Of a DNA stretch of 64,000 bases, positions 17,493-26,899 are shown piece by piece. Every line of letters begins with the position of its first letter. The stretch's first letter is position 1. This stretch comes from Candidatus Binataceae bacterium (GTDB lineage Bacteria; Desulfobacterota; Binatia; Binatales; Binataceae). The stretch lies in contig DATJMX010000001.1 of the NCBI GenBank assembly GCA_035508495.1, positions 62,001 through 126,000 on the forward strand. The letters are read 5' to 3'. The notes under the pieces were generated by a model. The model saw nothing but the letters and a program-made list of their open reading frames with translations. It was not told the origin of the DNA and did no database searches. The translations under genes were made by a program, and so were the position numbers.

Positions 17493-18416
17493 ATGAGAAT
17501 CTTCACCGACTACGCCGGACCAGCCGGCGATTCCGCCGATACGTCCGAGCGTATTCGCACCAACCTGTCGAGTGTCAAAGCGGTCATCGCTATCGCCAGC
17601 GCCAAAGGCGGCGTCGGTAAGAGCACTCTCGCGGTGAATCTCGGCGCGTCCCTCGCGCTGAAAGGGCGCAAAGTCGCCATTGTCGACGCCGATCTGAACG
17701 CGCCAAGTGTCCTGGGGATGCTCGGGGTAAAGCCGCCGCGCCATCTGCCGATGCTCGAAGGAATCGAGCCCGCGTCGGGTCCCCACGGACTTCGGATGGT
17801 GTCGAGCGACATGCTGCCCGGCGGCGAGCCGCCTCCGGTCACCTTTCTCGTCGAGGAGCCTGCTCTCGAGGGCAACTCTCATCACGGTCCGGCTGAGATG
17901 AAATCAAGCGACGCGCTGGCACGGATTTTCGCGCAGACCCGTTTCGGCGTTCTCGACTTGATCATTGTCGACCTCGCACCGGGTCTCGATCGCCTACATG
18001 CGCTGACGCGGCTCCTGCCGCTGCAGGGTGCGCTCGTGATGACGAATCCGTCCGCGCATGCGTCGCGCGCTCTACGCCGCGCTGTCGAGTATCTCGTTGC
18101 CGCCAAGATTCCCGTAAGTGGCATCGTCGAGAACATGGCCGGCTTCAACTGCGACAGTTGCCGCGCGGTGCGGCCGCTGTGGCCGGAGGGCGAAGTACTC
18201 GCGCTTGCGAACGGACTGTCCGTTCCATTGCTCGCGCGAATCCCGTTCGAGCCGCGGCTGGCCGAGTCTTCCGATCGAGCGACGATCTTCGTGCGCGAGT
18301 ATGCCACGACGCCGACCGGCAAATGCCTGGGCGATCTCGCAAATCACATTGATACAATATTGACCGCGCGCGCCCGCGAGACTGTCGCGGTCTCTGCGCC
18401 GCCGCTCGCTGGTTAA
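17493..18416 (+). CDS. Mrp/NBP35-like P-loop ATPase
   Basis: The 307-residue protein belongs to the MinD/ParA-like SIMIBI ATPases, Mrp (ApbC) branch, which bind and transfer iron-sulfur clusters. The deviant Walker A IASAKGGVGKSTLAVNLG is at about residues 33-50, the switch segment VAIVDADLNAPSVLGML follows, and a CxxC pair (NCDSCRAV, about residue 217) matches the cluster-binding cysteines of Mrp. The usual N-terminal DUF59 domain is absent. A 187-base gap without recognisable signals precedes it. Its TAA shares bases with the stop of the convergent gene (TTAA). Confidence 0.8.
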   Translation: MRIFTDYAGPAGDSADTSERIRTNLSSVKAVIAIASAKGGVGKSTLAVNLGASLALKGRKVAIVDADLNAPSVLGMLGVKPPRHLPMLEGIEPASGPHGLRMVSSDMLPGGEPPPVTFLVEEPALEGNSHHGPAEMKSSDALARIFAQTRFGVLDLIIVDLAPGLDRLHALTRLLPLQGALVMTNPSAHASRALRRAVEYLVAAKIPVSGIVENMAGFNCDSCRAVRPLWPEGEVLALANGLSVPLLARIPFEPRLAESSDRATIFVREYATTPTGKCLGDLANHIDTILTARARETVAVSAPPLAG

Positions 18417-20185
18417 TCCGGATCGTCGCCTTCTTCGCTGGAGTCCGCCGTCATCACCGATGACGCGCGGCGCGAGTACTCGAACATCCCGCTGCCCGAC
18501 CGCTCGTCCATCGTGAAAGTCGCGAATCCGAGCGCGGTGTAAATCCGCGACCCGTCAGGCCCCGGGCGCGAGAGCGGAATGAAGCTCTCGGGATTGCCGA
18601 CGATGCGCCGCTTCGTTGCGTCCGCCGCGGCGATCTCCGCTTCCATCTGATGGGGTGGCGATTCGACTTCAGGAGCTTCGAGCGTTAGTGAACACAATTC
18701 GTGCTCGCGCCATTCCCCATCAGTCATGACGCGCGCGGACCGCAGCTCGTCGCCGGCGTCGCTCGTGGTGTGACGCATCTCGAGCGCGGTGCTTGCATCG
18801 AAGCATACCCAGGCCATCCGGCGCGATGCGAATTTCGCGGGGCCAAGTCCGGTGAATGAGACTCCGGCGCGCGCGTGGCCGCCGAGCGCGCGCGCATCGC
18901 CTTCGACCACGATCTCGCCATCGATTTTGCCGAACGACGCGAGCGCGGTCGCAAGCCGCGCCGGGTCCTTCGCCGCGACCAGGATCTCCGCGAGGTCGAG
19001 CGGCGTCCCGAACGGCGTCAGCTCGACATTGATGCGCAATGCGGGATCGAGCCGCCCCGACGCGAGTGCGCGTTCAATACTTAGATACTCGGTGCTGTCG
19101 GGCACGATCACCGCCGCGCCATCGAACGATAGCTTGAGCGATTCGCCGTGTTGATCGAGCTTCAACGCGCCCAGCGCGATGCCTCTTTCGGTTCGCTCGA
19201 CGCGGCCTTCGCCTGTGAAGAGCGCAACGCGCCGCGCGCCGAGCAGGATCATGATACGCGCGCCGAATCCGCCCGCGCCGAGATCGAAACTCGCCATCGC
19301 CCCGATACGCGAGGCGGGGTCGTAAAGCTCGATGCCGACCCGCGTCGGCTGAGGCGGTGGAGCTTTGGCCACCGGCGACACCAGCTTCGGACGCGGCATG
19401 CGAATGATCGGCGTGCCACCGCTTTCCGTGTTCTTGATTTTCGATGAAGGCGCGAACGCCGACGCCATCGCGTCGATGCACCGCTCGCGCAGCGGCCCCG
19501 GCATCCGGCACGCAACGGAGAATTCGAGCTGGAGCGCATCGAGGGTTCCGCTGTCCGCGGTCTCCGCCATCGCTCTCAATGCGGCGACGGTGCTCTCGCG
19601 ATGACGCCGCGTAAAGGCCTGCAAGAGGTTCTGCGCACCGCCGGCGGGATAGCGCATCCCGAAACTCGGCTTGATACCACCCTCGCGCAAACGCGAAGCG
19701 AACGCCGCCAGCGGCCCGCGGATAAACTCGTCGCTGGCCGAGACGTGCGCTGCTCCGGGTGGCCGCAGCTCGCCGCCAAGCAATTTCAGACCGAGGCCAA
19801 AATCAACGCGAGGCTCGATGATATTCCATCCGTGGATGAGCAGGATCGTCGCGCGCCCGTGACGTTCGACAATCTCGCGGAGGCGTTCGTCGATCATCTC
19901 GAGCAGCCACGGCGCGCTCTCGGCGATCTGCGCGATCCGGTTGCAGTCGAGCCGATTGCGATCCATCGCATGATTGATGAGGGCCGACGCTCCGACCCGC
20001 GCGGCAAGTTCGCGCGTGATGGCGGCGGTATGCAGGTCGTTGACCTTAGGATGCAGGATCGCGCGCGTGCGCGGCTCGGCGCGGCCGCCGTGCGGCGCGA
20101 TCAAAAGCAGCGGCGAGTCAGCGGCGATTACTTCGAGCCAGTCTTTCGTGCCCGCCGCGCGCGCGGCTCCTGCCGGCAGAGCCAT
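18413..20185 (-). CDS. N-formylglutamate amidohydrolase-like protein
   Basis: The 590-residue product has an N-terminal part resembling N-formylglutamate amidohydrolases: DSPLLLIAPHGGRAEPRTRA, a DLHT element and the segment ASALINHAMDRNRLDCNR, where the family carries metal- and substrate-binding His, Asp and Arg residues. The C-terminal two thirds (about 250-590) are not recognised and are rich in beta strands. It is last in a three-gene operon, with ATG 6 bases after the stop of pcs. The lipid gene next to it suggests a role other than histidine degradation. The family assignment is tentative. Confidence 0.55.
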   Translation of the reverse strand: MALPAGAARAAGTKDWLEVIAADSPLLLIAPHGGRAEPRTRAILHPKVNDLHTAAITRELAARVGASALINHAMDRNRLDCNRIAQIAESAPWLLEMIDERLREIVERHGRATILLIHGWNIIEPRVDFGLGLKLLGGELRPPGAAHVSASDEFIRGPLAAFASRLREGGIKPSFGMRYPAGGAQNLLQAFTRRHRESTVAALRAMAETADSGTLDALQLEFSVACRMPGPLRERCIDAMASAFAPSSKIKNTESGGTPIIRMPRPKLVSPVAKAPPPQPTRVGIELYDPASRIGAMASFDLGAGGFGARIMILLGARRVALFTGEGRVERTERGIALGALKLDQHGESLKLSFDGAAVIVPDSTEYLSIERALASGRLDPALRINVELTPFGTPLDLAEILVAAKDPARLATALASFGKIDGEIVVEGDARALGGHARAGVSFTGLGPAKFASRRMAWVCFDASTALEMRHTTSDAGDELRSARVMTDGEWREHELCSLTLEAPEVESPPHQMEAEIAAADATKRRIVGNPESFIPLSRPGPDGSRIYTALGFATFTMDERSGSGMFEYSRRASSVMTADSSEEGDDPD

Positions 20186-20191
20186 CGCGAA

Positions 20192-20944
20192 CTAGCGATG
20201 CGCCTTCACAACGCGGGCGTGGAGGAAGAGCGACGCGGCCAGGTAATACGCGATGAAACTGAGCGACGCGAACAGCAGCACGCGGTTCACCTCGGGCAGC
20301 ATGAAGAGCATGAAGATCGTGATACCCGCCCACGCGATTCCGAGCGAAAGCGTCAGCGGCCTGAGCGGCACGGTGCGATTCGGATAGATGAACCGAATCG
20401 GGATGAACACCAAGATGCCGAAGCTGAGCAGGATCGCGAGGTTGAAAAAACGGCCCCATTCCAGGCAGAAGAGGTAGAAGGCGATCAGGTTCCAATAGTT
20501 GGGAAAACCCAGAAAGTAATGGTCGTGGGTCTTGGCGTTGGTCTGACAGAAGCCGTAACTCGCGGCTACCATCACAAAACAAGCAATCACCAGGCCGAGC
20601 TTGTCATCTGGAATGATGCCGGCCTCGATCATGAGGAACACGGGCGCCGCGACGTAGGTGAGATAATCGACGATATTGTCGAGGAGTGCACCATCGAAAC
20701 TGGGTGTGCGCAGCTTGACGTTGAGCAGGCGTGCGAGTGGACCGTCGCTCGAATCGATGAAGGTCGCCACACCCATCGCAATGAACGAATTGCGAAAGTC
20801 ACCCTCGGCCGCGAAGTAGAGCGCGAGGAAGCCGAGCGCCGCACCGAGGCCGGTGTACAGATGTACGCCCCAGGCGAATATCGTCAGCATCCGCTGTTTC
20901 GGCACGGCCCTCGCGATGCTATGAGCGGCGCCGCTCGATGACAT
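20192..20944 (-). CDS. pcs: Phosphatidylcholine synthase (CDP-alcohol phosphatidyltransferase)
   Basis: Pcs condenses CDP-diacylglycerol with choline to give phosphatidylcholine in one step at the inner membrane. The 250-residue protein has about seven or eight membrane helices and the CDP-alcohol motif DGPLARLLNVKLRTPSFDGA followed by LLDNIVDYLTYV, with the conserved Asp/Gly pattern from about residue 68. The wording FDGALLDNIVDYLTY and the length fit Pcs better than PssA or PgsA. The ATG lies one base after the phosphatase stop, and the next gene starts 6 bases after its own stop, so the three are one operon. Confidence 0.85.
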   Translation of the reverse strand: MSSSGAAHSIARAVPKQRMLTIFAWGVHLYTGLGAALGFLALYFAAEGDFRNSFIAMGVATFIDSSDGPLARLLNVKLRTPSFDGALLDNIVDYLTYVAAPVFLMIEAGIIPDDKLGLVIACFVMVAASYGFCQTNAKTHDHYFLGFPNYWNLIAFYLFCLEWGRFFNLAILLSFGILVFIPIRFIYPNRTVPLRPLTLSLGIAWAGITIFMLFMLPEVNRVLLFASLSFIAYYLAASLFLHARVVKAHR

Positions 20945-20945
20945 C

Positions 20946-21476
20946 CTACTTGTCCGGCTTGAGGTCGCGCGGGCCGAAGTAATCTTCGAGCACCGTCATG
21001 AAGGGACCGCATGCGCGCCGCGCCTTGACGTGCGCCATCGCCTCGTTGAGCGACATCCCGCGATGCGCCCGCAGGTAGGCGATCGCGAGCGTCGGCGCGC
21101 GATTTAGTCCCGCGTTGCAATGCAGATAGACGCGCTCCTTGCTGCCGACGAGGCTGTGCAGATCGTCGAGCGCGGCCTTGAGCCGTGCCGCCATCTCGTC
21201 GGAGCTGCCGTCCTGAATCGGAGTGCGCACGAACCTGATTCCGTGATGCTCGTACTTGTCGCGCAGCGCGCGAATGTCGAGGCCGTTGACGCTGAGATCC
21301 TCGTCATCCTGGAGATTGTGAACGGCAGTCACGCCATGCTCGTGCTTGAGCCATTCGACGTCGGCATCGCGCGGATATTCGCCGACGAGGATCTCGTGCA
21401 CGATCTCGCTGACGGACGGACGCCCGTTCCGTATGGGCCGGAGGTGTCCATTATGCCGCTGCGTCCACCAATCCAT
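20946..21476 (-). CDS. Dual-specificity protein phosphatase
   Basis: The 176-residue protein carries the cysteine-phosphatase signature HCNAGLNRAP (C-x5-R, about residue 118), preceded by ERVYLHC as in eukaryotic-type dual-specificity phosphatases. A general-acid Asp probably lies in TPIQDGSSDE. Substrates could be phosphoproteins, or phospholipids such as phosphatidylglycerophosphate (as for mitochondrial PTPMT1). The second is attractive because the phosphatidylcholine synthase gene starts one base after its stop, but that is an inference. It is the first gene of the operon. Confidence 0.85.
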   Translation of the reverse strand: MDWWTQRHNGHLRPIRNGRPSVSEIVHEILVGEYPRDADVEWLKHEHGVTAVHNLQDDEDLSVNGLDIRALRDKYEHHGIRFVRTPIQDGSSDEMAARLKAALDDLHSLVGSKERVYLHCNAGLNRAPTLAIAYLRAHRGMSLNEAMAHVKARRACGPFMTVLEDYFGPRDLKPDK

Positions 21477-21536
21477 TGCGACTTATTTAACCGTTGATTG
21501 CGGTTGTATTCCAGCGGCTTTGTCGTGATTGGCAAT

Positions 21537-22535
21537 TTACCGCGCAGGAACGATATTTCGCATGATAGCATTCTGGCAGACGATCGGGCTCCCCGCCTGA
21601 TGCCATTCGTACAGCCAAATTGATGCGAGCACCGACGCTGCACGATGGATTTGCCAGGCAAAGAGCGGACGCTCCAGCTTCATCAGCTTGCGATCGTAAT
21701 CTTCGCGATCGTCGGATCCGCGACGGGCTGAGCGGTCAGCTTCTATCAATTCGTTGACGTGCTTGCTGGCGTCACGAATTTCTGCCGTCGCGACGTCCCA
21801 GACGCTGCTCACCGGCACAACCGATGGAACCATCGAAGACTCGCGGTAAATGTCGTTAAGGTCCAAATCGACGGCTTTCTCGATTCGCGCGTGCACACCC
21901 CGGTCGCGGTAATTGTAACCGTCATAGTGAATCGTCGAATGAAGCGGCTGGCTCGCGTCGCCGACGTAATGTGCGAGATATCCCGACAGGCGCAGCACCT
22001 GCGGACAGTTGCCGCTTTTCCATTCGCGACGGGATTCGTCGGCGACTTCCTCGATCGTCCACGGCAACGTGCCTGAACGATCGAGGGTGGCGACGCCGAA
22101 TTTTTTGATCATCGCCGCGCGGTCCGGCACCAGGACCGACCACGGATCGGAGCCGTAGACCTCGAGATCGATAAAATGCCGCCGCTCCTCAGCCCTGCCA
22201 TAGCGATCGCGCAGCACCGTGTCGGGATAGGTCGAATATTGTTGCAGCGTCTCGGAGTTGGCCGAAAAGAAGTCTTTCAGCCGCGAAGGCGGCAGCGTGG
22301 CGATCGCTAGGTCTGCGATCATCCGGTGGGTCTGCGAATCCCAGGCGAGCGCATTGTTCGCCATGGCGACCGCGATCGCGAGAAACGCAATTGCGAAAAG
22401 AATCTTGCAAAGATTCTGATCACCTTTTCTTATCCGGTTAAATCCCTCTCCCTGACCAGGGAGAGGGATTTCAGAATCGAGAAGAGGGCCGACAGGAGAC
22501 GACGAGTTGTCACGCCATCCCTTTATTCTTCGCAT
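21537..22535 (-). CDS. S1/P1 nuclease-like zinc enzyme (start uncertain)
   Basis: The family comprises secreted trinuclear-zinc nucleases and phospholipases C whose mature N-terminal Trp is itself a zinc ligand. WDSQTHRMIADLA, RRHFIDLEVY, SGYLAHYVGDASQPLH and NYRDRGVHARIE show the expected W, H and D ligands. LFAIAFLAIAVAMANNALA before the Trp is a good secretion signal. No normal start codon lies just before that signal: the ATG at 22535 overlaps the previous gene's TGA but adds about 45 residues encoded partly by an inverted-repeat element (22440-22471). Only the region from about 22403 down to 21537 is confidently coding. The true start may be non-canonical or disrupted. Confidence 0.7.
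   Translation of the reverse strand: MRRIKGWRDNSSSPVGPLLDSEIPLPGQGEGFNRIRKGDQNLCKILFAIAFLAIAVAMANNALAWDSQTHRMIADLAIATLPPSRLKDFFSANSETLQQYSTYPDTVLRDRYGRAEERRHFIDLEVYGSDPWSVLVPDRAAMIKKFGVATLDRSGTLPWTIEEVADESRREWKSGNCPQVLRLSGYLAHYVGDASQPLHSTIHYDGYNYRDRGVHARIEKAVDLDLNDIYRESSMVPSVVPVSSVWDVATAEIRDASKHVNELIEADRSARRGSDDREDYDRKLMKLERPLFAWQIHRAASVLASIWLYEWHQAGSPIVCQNAIMRNIVPAR
22440..22471. repeat. Perfect 14-bp inverted repeat (REP-like)
   Basis: AAATCCCTCTCCCT and AGGGAGAGGGATTT flank a 4-base GACC loop. The element sits between the stop of the 1454-residue lipid enzyme and the signal-peptide region of the P1-nuclease-like gene. It can act as a terminator or mRNA-end stabiliser. A second small perfect hairpin (GAATCTT-gca-AAGATTC, 22400-22416) lies beside it. 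Confidence 0.75.
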
Positions 22536-25500
22536 CAACCCTTGGCGTGGCGGCGTTCGGCGTGCCGTGCGTGTTTGCGCGAGCGATTCTCTGGATGCGG
22601 CTCCGCCGACGGCGCCAGGCGCGAGACCACCAACGGTGCGGTGGCGGCGGCTTTGCGCTTCGGCACGAGGCTGATTACCGCGTCGCGCAGCATGTCGGCG
22701 ATCTTGCGGTATGCGCCTGCACCTTCGCCGTCGTTTGAAGCGATACGCAACTGTGCCGCGCTGATCGCTCTGCCGATTCGCACTTCCACAGGCCCGCGCT
22801 TCGGGAACAGGCTACCCTTGCCGAGCACGGCGTGCGTCCCGCGAATCAACACCGGCAGCACGTCGCATCCGCTGCGCATCGCGAGGAAGCCCGCGCCGCT
22901 CTTGAAATCCTGGATCTTACCGTCGGGCGAGCGCGTGCCCTCGGGGAACATCAGGACCGAGCGGCCGGCCGCAAGCTGACCGAGTGCATCTTCGAGCGAC
23001 TCGAGCTGCGCGCGCTCGCGATCGAACGGAATCATGTTGGTGAAGTTCGCCGCCAGGAAGCGCCGCGCGTTGGTGTTGAAGAAGTAATCCTTGGCCGCGA
23101 GCACGCGCAGATCGCGTCCCAGCGGGCCGAAGGCGTGACCCAGCAGCGCAAAATCGAGATGGCTCGAATGATTGGCGACGACAACAAAGTTGCTGTTGGC
23201 CGGGATATTCCCCGCGCCGATGATCTTCGGCTTGAGCCACGTGTCGAACGCGAGCCGTTCGCTGCCGCGCACCGCCAGTCGGCCCAGCCACCGCAGCGGC
23301 TGCGGCAACTTGGGGATGAACGGGTCGGCGAACCGCGCATAGGACGGAAGCCGCGTGCGTCCCGGCGCGTTGGGCTCGGTGACGAGCTTCTGCAAATCGG
23401 CGACGGTGCGCAGATCGGAAATTTCTTCGGGCGCGATATCGCGGCTCGCATGCTCGCCGAGCAACTCGCCCAGCTCCGCCATCGCCAGCGAATCGAGACC
23501 AAGATCCTCGACGAGGCGCGTCCCCGGCGTGATCGTGACCGGATCTGGAGAGAGTTGCGCGAGGGCCTGCGCCAGCCACTGCTCGATTTCGGCGCTGGCC
23601 GCGACTTCCTTGTTGTCGCCGCGCGCCTCGAGCATCAGGCGCAACAGGTTGGCAACTTCGCTGCGTTTGACTTTGCGAGTGCGCGTGCGCGGCAGTTCCG
23701 CGTCGGTGAAGCGAATAATGCGGATGCGCTTGTGCGCGCTGAGCTTCTGTCCGACCTGATCGAAATGCGATCGCAGCCGCTCCTCCACGGTGCGGCGGCT
23801 CTCTCCGCGCGCATACGCGGGCACGACGAGCGCAGCAACCTGCTCGCCCTGGCCGACCTTGAGGCCGACGACGGCGAGCTCCTTCACATACGCGGAATGC
23901 CCGTAAACCTCTTCGAGCTCGTCGATGTAAATATTGTTACCGCCGGAATCGATGATGACTTCCTTGGCGCGGCCGACGATATAGAGCCGACCGTCGGCAT
24001 CGAAGCGGCCGAGATCTCCCGTATGCAGCCATCCGTCGCGCAACACTTCGTCGGTGGCGGCCTGATTGCGATAGTAACCCGCCATCACGTTCGGACCCTG
24101 CGCGACGATCTCGCCGACCTCCGCACCTTCCGGCACGAGCTTGAGATCAACGCCGTTCAGCACCTTGCCGACCGCGCCCGAACACAGCGCCTCGTCAGGG
24201 CGAGCGACGGACAGCACCGGCGACGCTTCAGTGAGGCCATAGCCTTCGAGCAGCTTGACGCCGATATCGTTGAAAAAGTCGGCGACGCGGCGGGGCAGGG
24301 CGCTGCCGCCGCTAACTGCAAGTTTAAGCCGGCCGCCAAGCGCGGAATGCACCTGGCGAAAAACGATCGAGCCGACGTTGACGCCGTAGTCGCCGTCGAG
24401 CGAGTTGTTCCATTTGCGAAGCTGCCTGAACGCGGCGGCGAAGAACGGCCCGCGCTCCTCGACCTCGTCCATCGTGCGGCGATGGATCGCCTCCCACAGC
24501 GCAGGCACTCCTATGAGCGCCGTCGGGCGGATGTCGGCGAGCGTGCGCGAGAGCGTTTTCGCATCGACGCCGAGCGGATAAACGATCTGCGCGCCACTCG
24601 CGAGCGGTAGCAGCATCCCGCACGTGAACTCGAACGTGTGATGGAGCGGCAGCAGCGAGAGCACGATGTCATCGTTGCCCAGCACGAACACCCGCGAGAG
24701 CATCGCCACTTCCGCGGCGAAGTTCCCATGCGTGAGCATCACGCCTTTCGGCGCGCCGGTCGTGCCCGAGGTGAAAACGATCGAAGCGAGCGCTTTGCGT
24801 TCGGGCGGCGGCGCCGGCTTGACGTCGCCCTTCAAGATAAACGGGCGGCCGAGCTCGGCGAGGTCGAGCTCAATAACCCTGGCGCCGGCGCTCTTGCGGA
24901 TACCGTCGCCAAGATGCTCGTGCACTTCGGCGGATCGCAGCGCCGCGGTCGGCTCCGCGATCTTGCAAATCGGTTGGAGCTCGTCGGCTGAAATCAGATG
25001 ATCGAGCGGAACCGCGACTGCGCCTGCATACAAAATGGCGAAATAACCGAGCACCCAGTCGGATGAATTCTCGCTGATGAGCAGGACGCGATCGCCCGGC
25101 TTGACGCCGCGGGTCTGAAGCAGCAGCGCCGCGCGATGCGCCTTGTCGCGCAGCTCGCGATACGACATCGAGGTGGATTCGCCCGACTGCCGCCGCGCCG
25201 TGAGCGCGATCTCAGCGCCGTGACGATCCGCGGAGCGGTCGAGCATCTCCACCAGGCTCTTGCGCCGCGGCAATCCTCTTGGACGCCCACGAGTATGCAA
25301 ATCAAGCTGCGGGAAGATGTGCTTGCGCAGCCCGGGCATGTGCATGTTGAGCCAGTAGTCGTACCAATCGATCTTTTCGGCGCTGAATGGATGATGCCGC
25401 GCATCGTCAGGAGAGAGCTCCGCGTAGAGCGCGCGGATATTCTTCGCGTGGAAGGTGTAAACCAGTTCCTGAATATATGGCCGATAGACCTCGACCAGCT

Positions 25501-26899
25501 CGCGCGCGATGCCGGCGTTCTCCTTGAAGTCGCCCATCGCACTGTCGAGCCGCTTGGCTATCGCATTGTCCTCGCCGACCGCCTCACGGATAAACTCAGT
25601 CGCCTGCTTGAGCACGCGCGGCAGGGTCTCGCTGCCCAAGTCGTAGGTGCTCGATTTGACGACGGTTGCCTCGATATGCGGCCCGATCCACGCCATCGCG
25701 CCGCCTTCGCGCCGCTGCTCGCGCCGCGTGCTGAGGCCGGTCAGCTCGACGAGATGCTTCATCGTGAGGGGATTCACGTCCGAGGTGCAGAGCTGGTAGA
25801 TGGGCCGCTGGCGCTTCAAGAGCAGCGCGCCGAGAACCGGAATCATCGCCTGCGCCACGAGATCGACCGGGATCACATCCAGGACAAGATCCGGATTGGC
25901 GGGATAAAGGCGATAGCCACGGCCAGCCAGGTAAGCGAGCGGAGCGCTGGTGTTGACGCCCTGGTTCCATCCGGGGAAGGGAAAGGTGAGCGAGCCTTCG
26001 ATAACTGCGGGTCGCACCACCGTGACATTAAGTTCATCGCGCGCCGCGAGCACGAGCTGCTCGCCGAGGCTCTTGGTGTAGCTGTAAGTGTTGGGCCATC
26101 CCCAACTGAGCGCGCGCTTGCGCCCGATGTCCTTCAGGCGATCTTCGACCCATTGCTTGCGGCGATGCTCGAGGCCGGCGACGTGCTCCTCGCCAGTATC
26201 GTCTTCTTCGCGAAACTCGGATTGATGAAGCTGGTCGCGCGATTCAGCCTCGACGCGTTCGATCGCCGACAGCGCGTCGCGGATCTCGCGCTCGAGGCGA
26301 AAGCTCTTCTTGCCGATCGGACACCAATTGACGGGAATCTGATCTTCGTAGCGATGGCCGTCGTCGTCGCCGGCAACGTAGCAGGTCGAGATGTGGATCA
26401 TCGCGGCCTTGGTGCGGCGGCAGAATTCGAGCACGTTCTGGACGCCGGTCACGTTGATGCCGATGGCTTTTTCGAGCGACGCCTCGAAGTTGACGAGACC
26501 CGCGCTATGAACGACCGCATCGAGGCGCTCGGGCACGAGTTCGGCGTCTTCGTCATTGACCAGCCCGCGCTCGGTGATATCGCCGGGCAGCACAACGATC
26601 TTTTTCGCCATCACCGCGTCATACTGATCGCCAAGATACTCGCGCACGGGGCCGAGCACGGGCGAATCGAGAATCTCGCGGCGGTAGCGATTGTTGGCGC
26701 CGCGCCGATCGCCGCGGATGAGCAGGTAGAAGCGCTCGACCTCGGGATGCCAGCGCAGCATCAGGCTCAGGAACACCTTGCCGAGGAAGCCTGTCGCACC
26801 GGTGACGAGGATGCGGCGGCCTTTGAAGACCTGTTCGAGCGGCGGCATCGCGCCTGCGATGCGCACAACCCCGTTTCGACGGCCGTTGTTATTCGACAT
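22535..26899 (-). CDS. Four-domain lipid enzyme: fatty acyl reductase / acyl-AMP ligase / carrier protein / acyltransferase
   Basis: The 1454-residue protein joins four modules. An NAD(P)-binding fatty-acyl-CoA reductase domain (about 25-500) has GATGFLGK and the YSYTK active site (about 272). An acyl-CoA/acyl-ACP synthetase (about 560-1090) has FTSGTTGAPKGVMLTHGN (about 710), YGLTEAS and TGDLG. A phosphopantetheine carrier domain has EDLGLDSL (about 1135). A PlsC-type acyltransferase has NHSSHLD (about 1243) and FPEGTRS (about 1318). It could activate a fatty acid, hold it on the carrier, reduce it and acylate a glycerolipid. The layout recalls ElbD, the multidomain ether-lipid enzyme of Myxococcus. 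ATG 26899 overlaps the previous gene by 11 bases. Confidence 0.9.
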   Translation of the reverse strand: MSNNNGRRNGVVRIAGAMPPLEQVFKGRRILVTGATGFLGKVFLSLMLRWHPEVERFYLLIRGDRRGANNRYRREILDSPVLGPVREYLGDQYDAVMAKKIVVLPGDITERGLVNDEDAELVPERLDAVVHSAGLVNFEASLEKAIGINVTGVQNVLEFCRRTKAAMIHISTCYVAGDDDGHRYEDQIPVNWCPIGKKSFRLEREIRDALSAIERVEAESRDQLHQSEFREEDDTGEEHVAGLEHRRKQWVEDRLKDIGRKRALSWGWPNTYSYTKSLGEQLVLAARDELNVTVVRPAVIEGSLTFPFPGWNQGVNTSAPLAYLAGRGYRLYPANPDLVLDVIPVDLVAQAMIPVLGALLLKRQRPIYQLCTSDVNPLTMKHLVELTGLSTRREQRREGGAMAWIGPHIEATVVKSSTYDLGSETLPRVLKQATEFIREAVGEDNAIAKRLDSAMGDFKENAGIARELVEVYRPYIQELVYTFHAKNIRALYAELSPDDARHHPFSAEKIDWYDYWLNMHMPGLRKHIFPQLDLHTRGRPRGLPRRKSLVEMLDRSADRHGAEIALTARRQSGESTSMSYRELRDKAHRAALLLQTRGVKPGDRVLLISENSSDWVLGYFAILYAGAVAVPLDHLISADELQPICKIAEPTAALRSAEVHEHLGDGIRKSAGARVIELDLAELGRPFILKGDVKPAPPPERKALASIVFTSGTTGAPKGVMLTHGNFAAEVAMLSRVFVLGNDDIVLSLLPLHHTFEFTCGMLLPLASGAQIVYPLGVDAKTLSRTLADIRPTALIGVPALWEAIHRRTMDEVEERGPFFAAAFRQLRKWNNSLDGDYGVNVGSIVFRQVHSALGGRLKLAVSGGSALPRRVADFFNDIGVKLLEGYGLTEASPVLSVARPDEALCSGAVGKVLNGVDLKLVPEGAEVGEIVAQGPNVMAGYYRNQAATDEVLRDGWLHTGDLGRFDADGRLYIVGRAKEVIIDSGGNNIYIDELEEVYGHSAYVKELAVVGLKVGQGEQVAALVVPAYARGESRRTVEERLRSHFDQVGQKLSAHKRIRIIRFTDAELPRTRTRKVKRSEVANLLRLMLEARGDNKEVAASAEIEQWLAQALAQLSPDPVTITPGTRLVEDLGLDSLAMAELGELLGEHASRDIAPEEISDLRTVADLQKLVTEPNAPGRTRLPSYARFADPFIPKLPQPLRWLGRLAVRGSERLAFDTWLKPKIIGAGNIPANSNFVVVANHSSHLDFALLGHAFGPLGRDLRVLAAKDYFFNTNARRFLAANFTNMIPFDRERAQLESLEDALGQLAAGRSVLMFPEGTRSPDGKIQDFKSGAGFLAMRSGCDVLPVLIRGTHAVLGKGSLFPKRGPVEVRIGRAISAAQLRIASNDGEGAGAYRKIADMLRDAVISLVPKRKAAATAPLVVSRLAPSAEPHPENRSRKHARHAERRHAKG

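Noticed and set aside
19601..20941. 446-codon open frame on the plus strand
   Set aside because: It is antisense to phosphatidylcholine synthase and the amidohydrolase-like gene, with a charged, low-complexity translation.
22832..24610. 592-codon open frame on the plus strand
   Set aside because: It is antisense to the ligase, carrier and acyltransferase domains of the fusion enzyme and has no recognisable domain or start signal.
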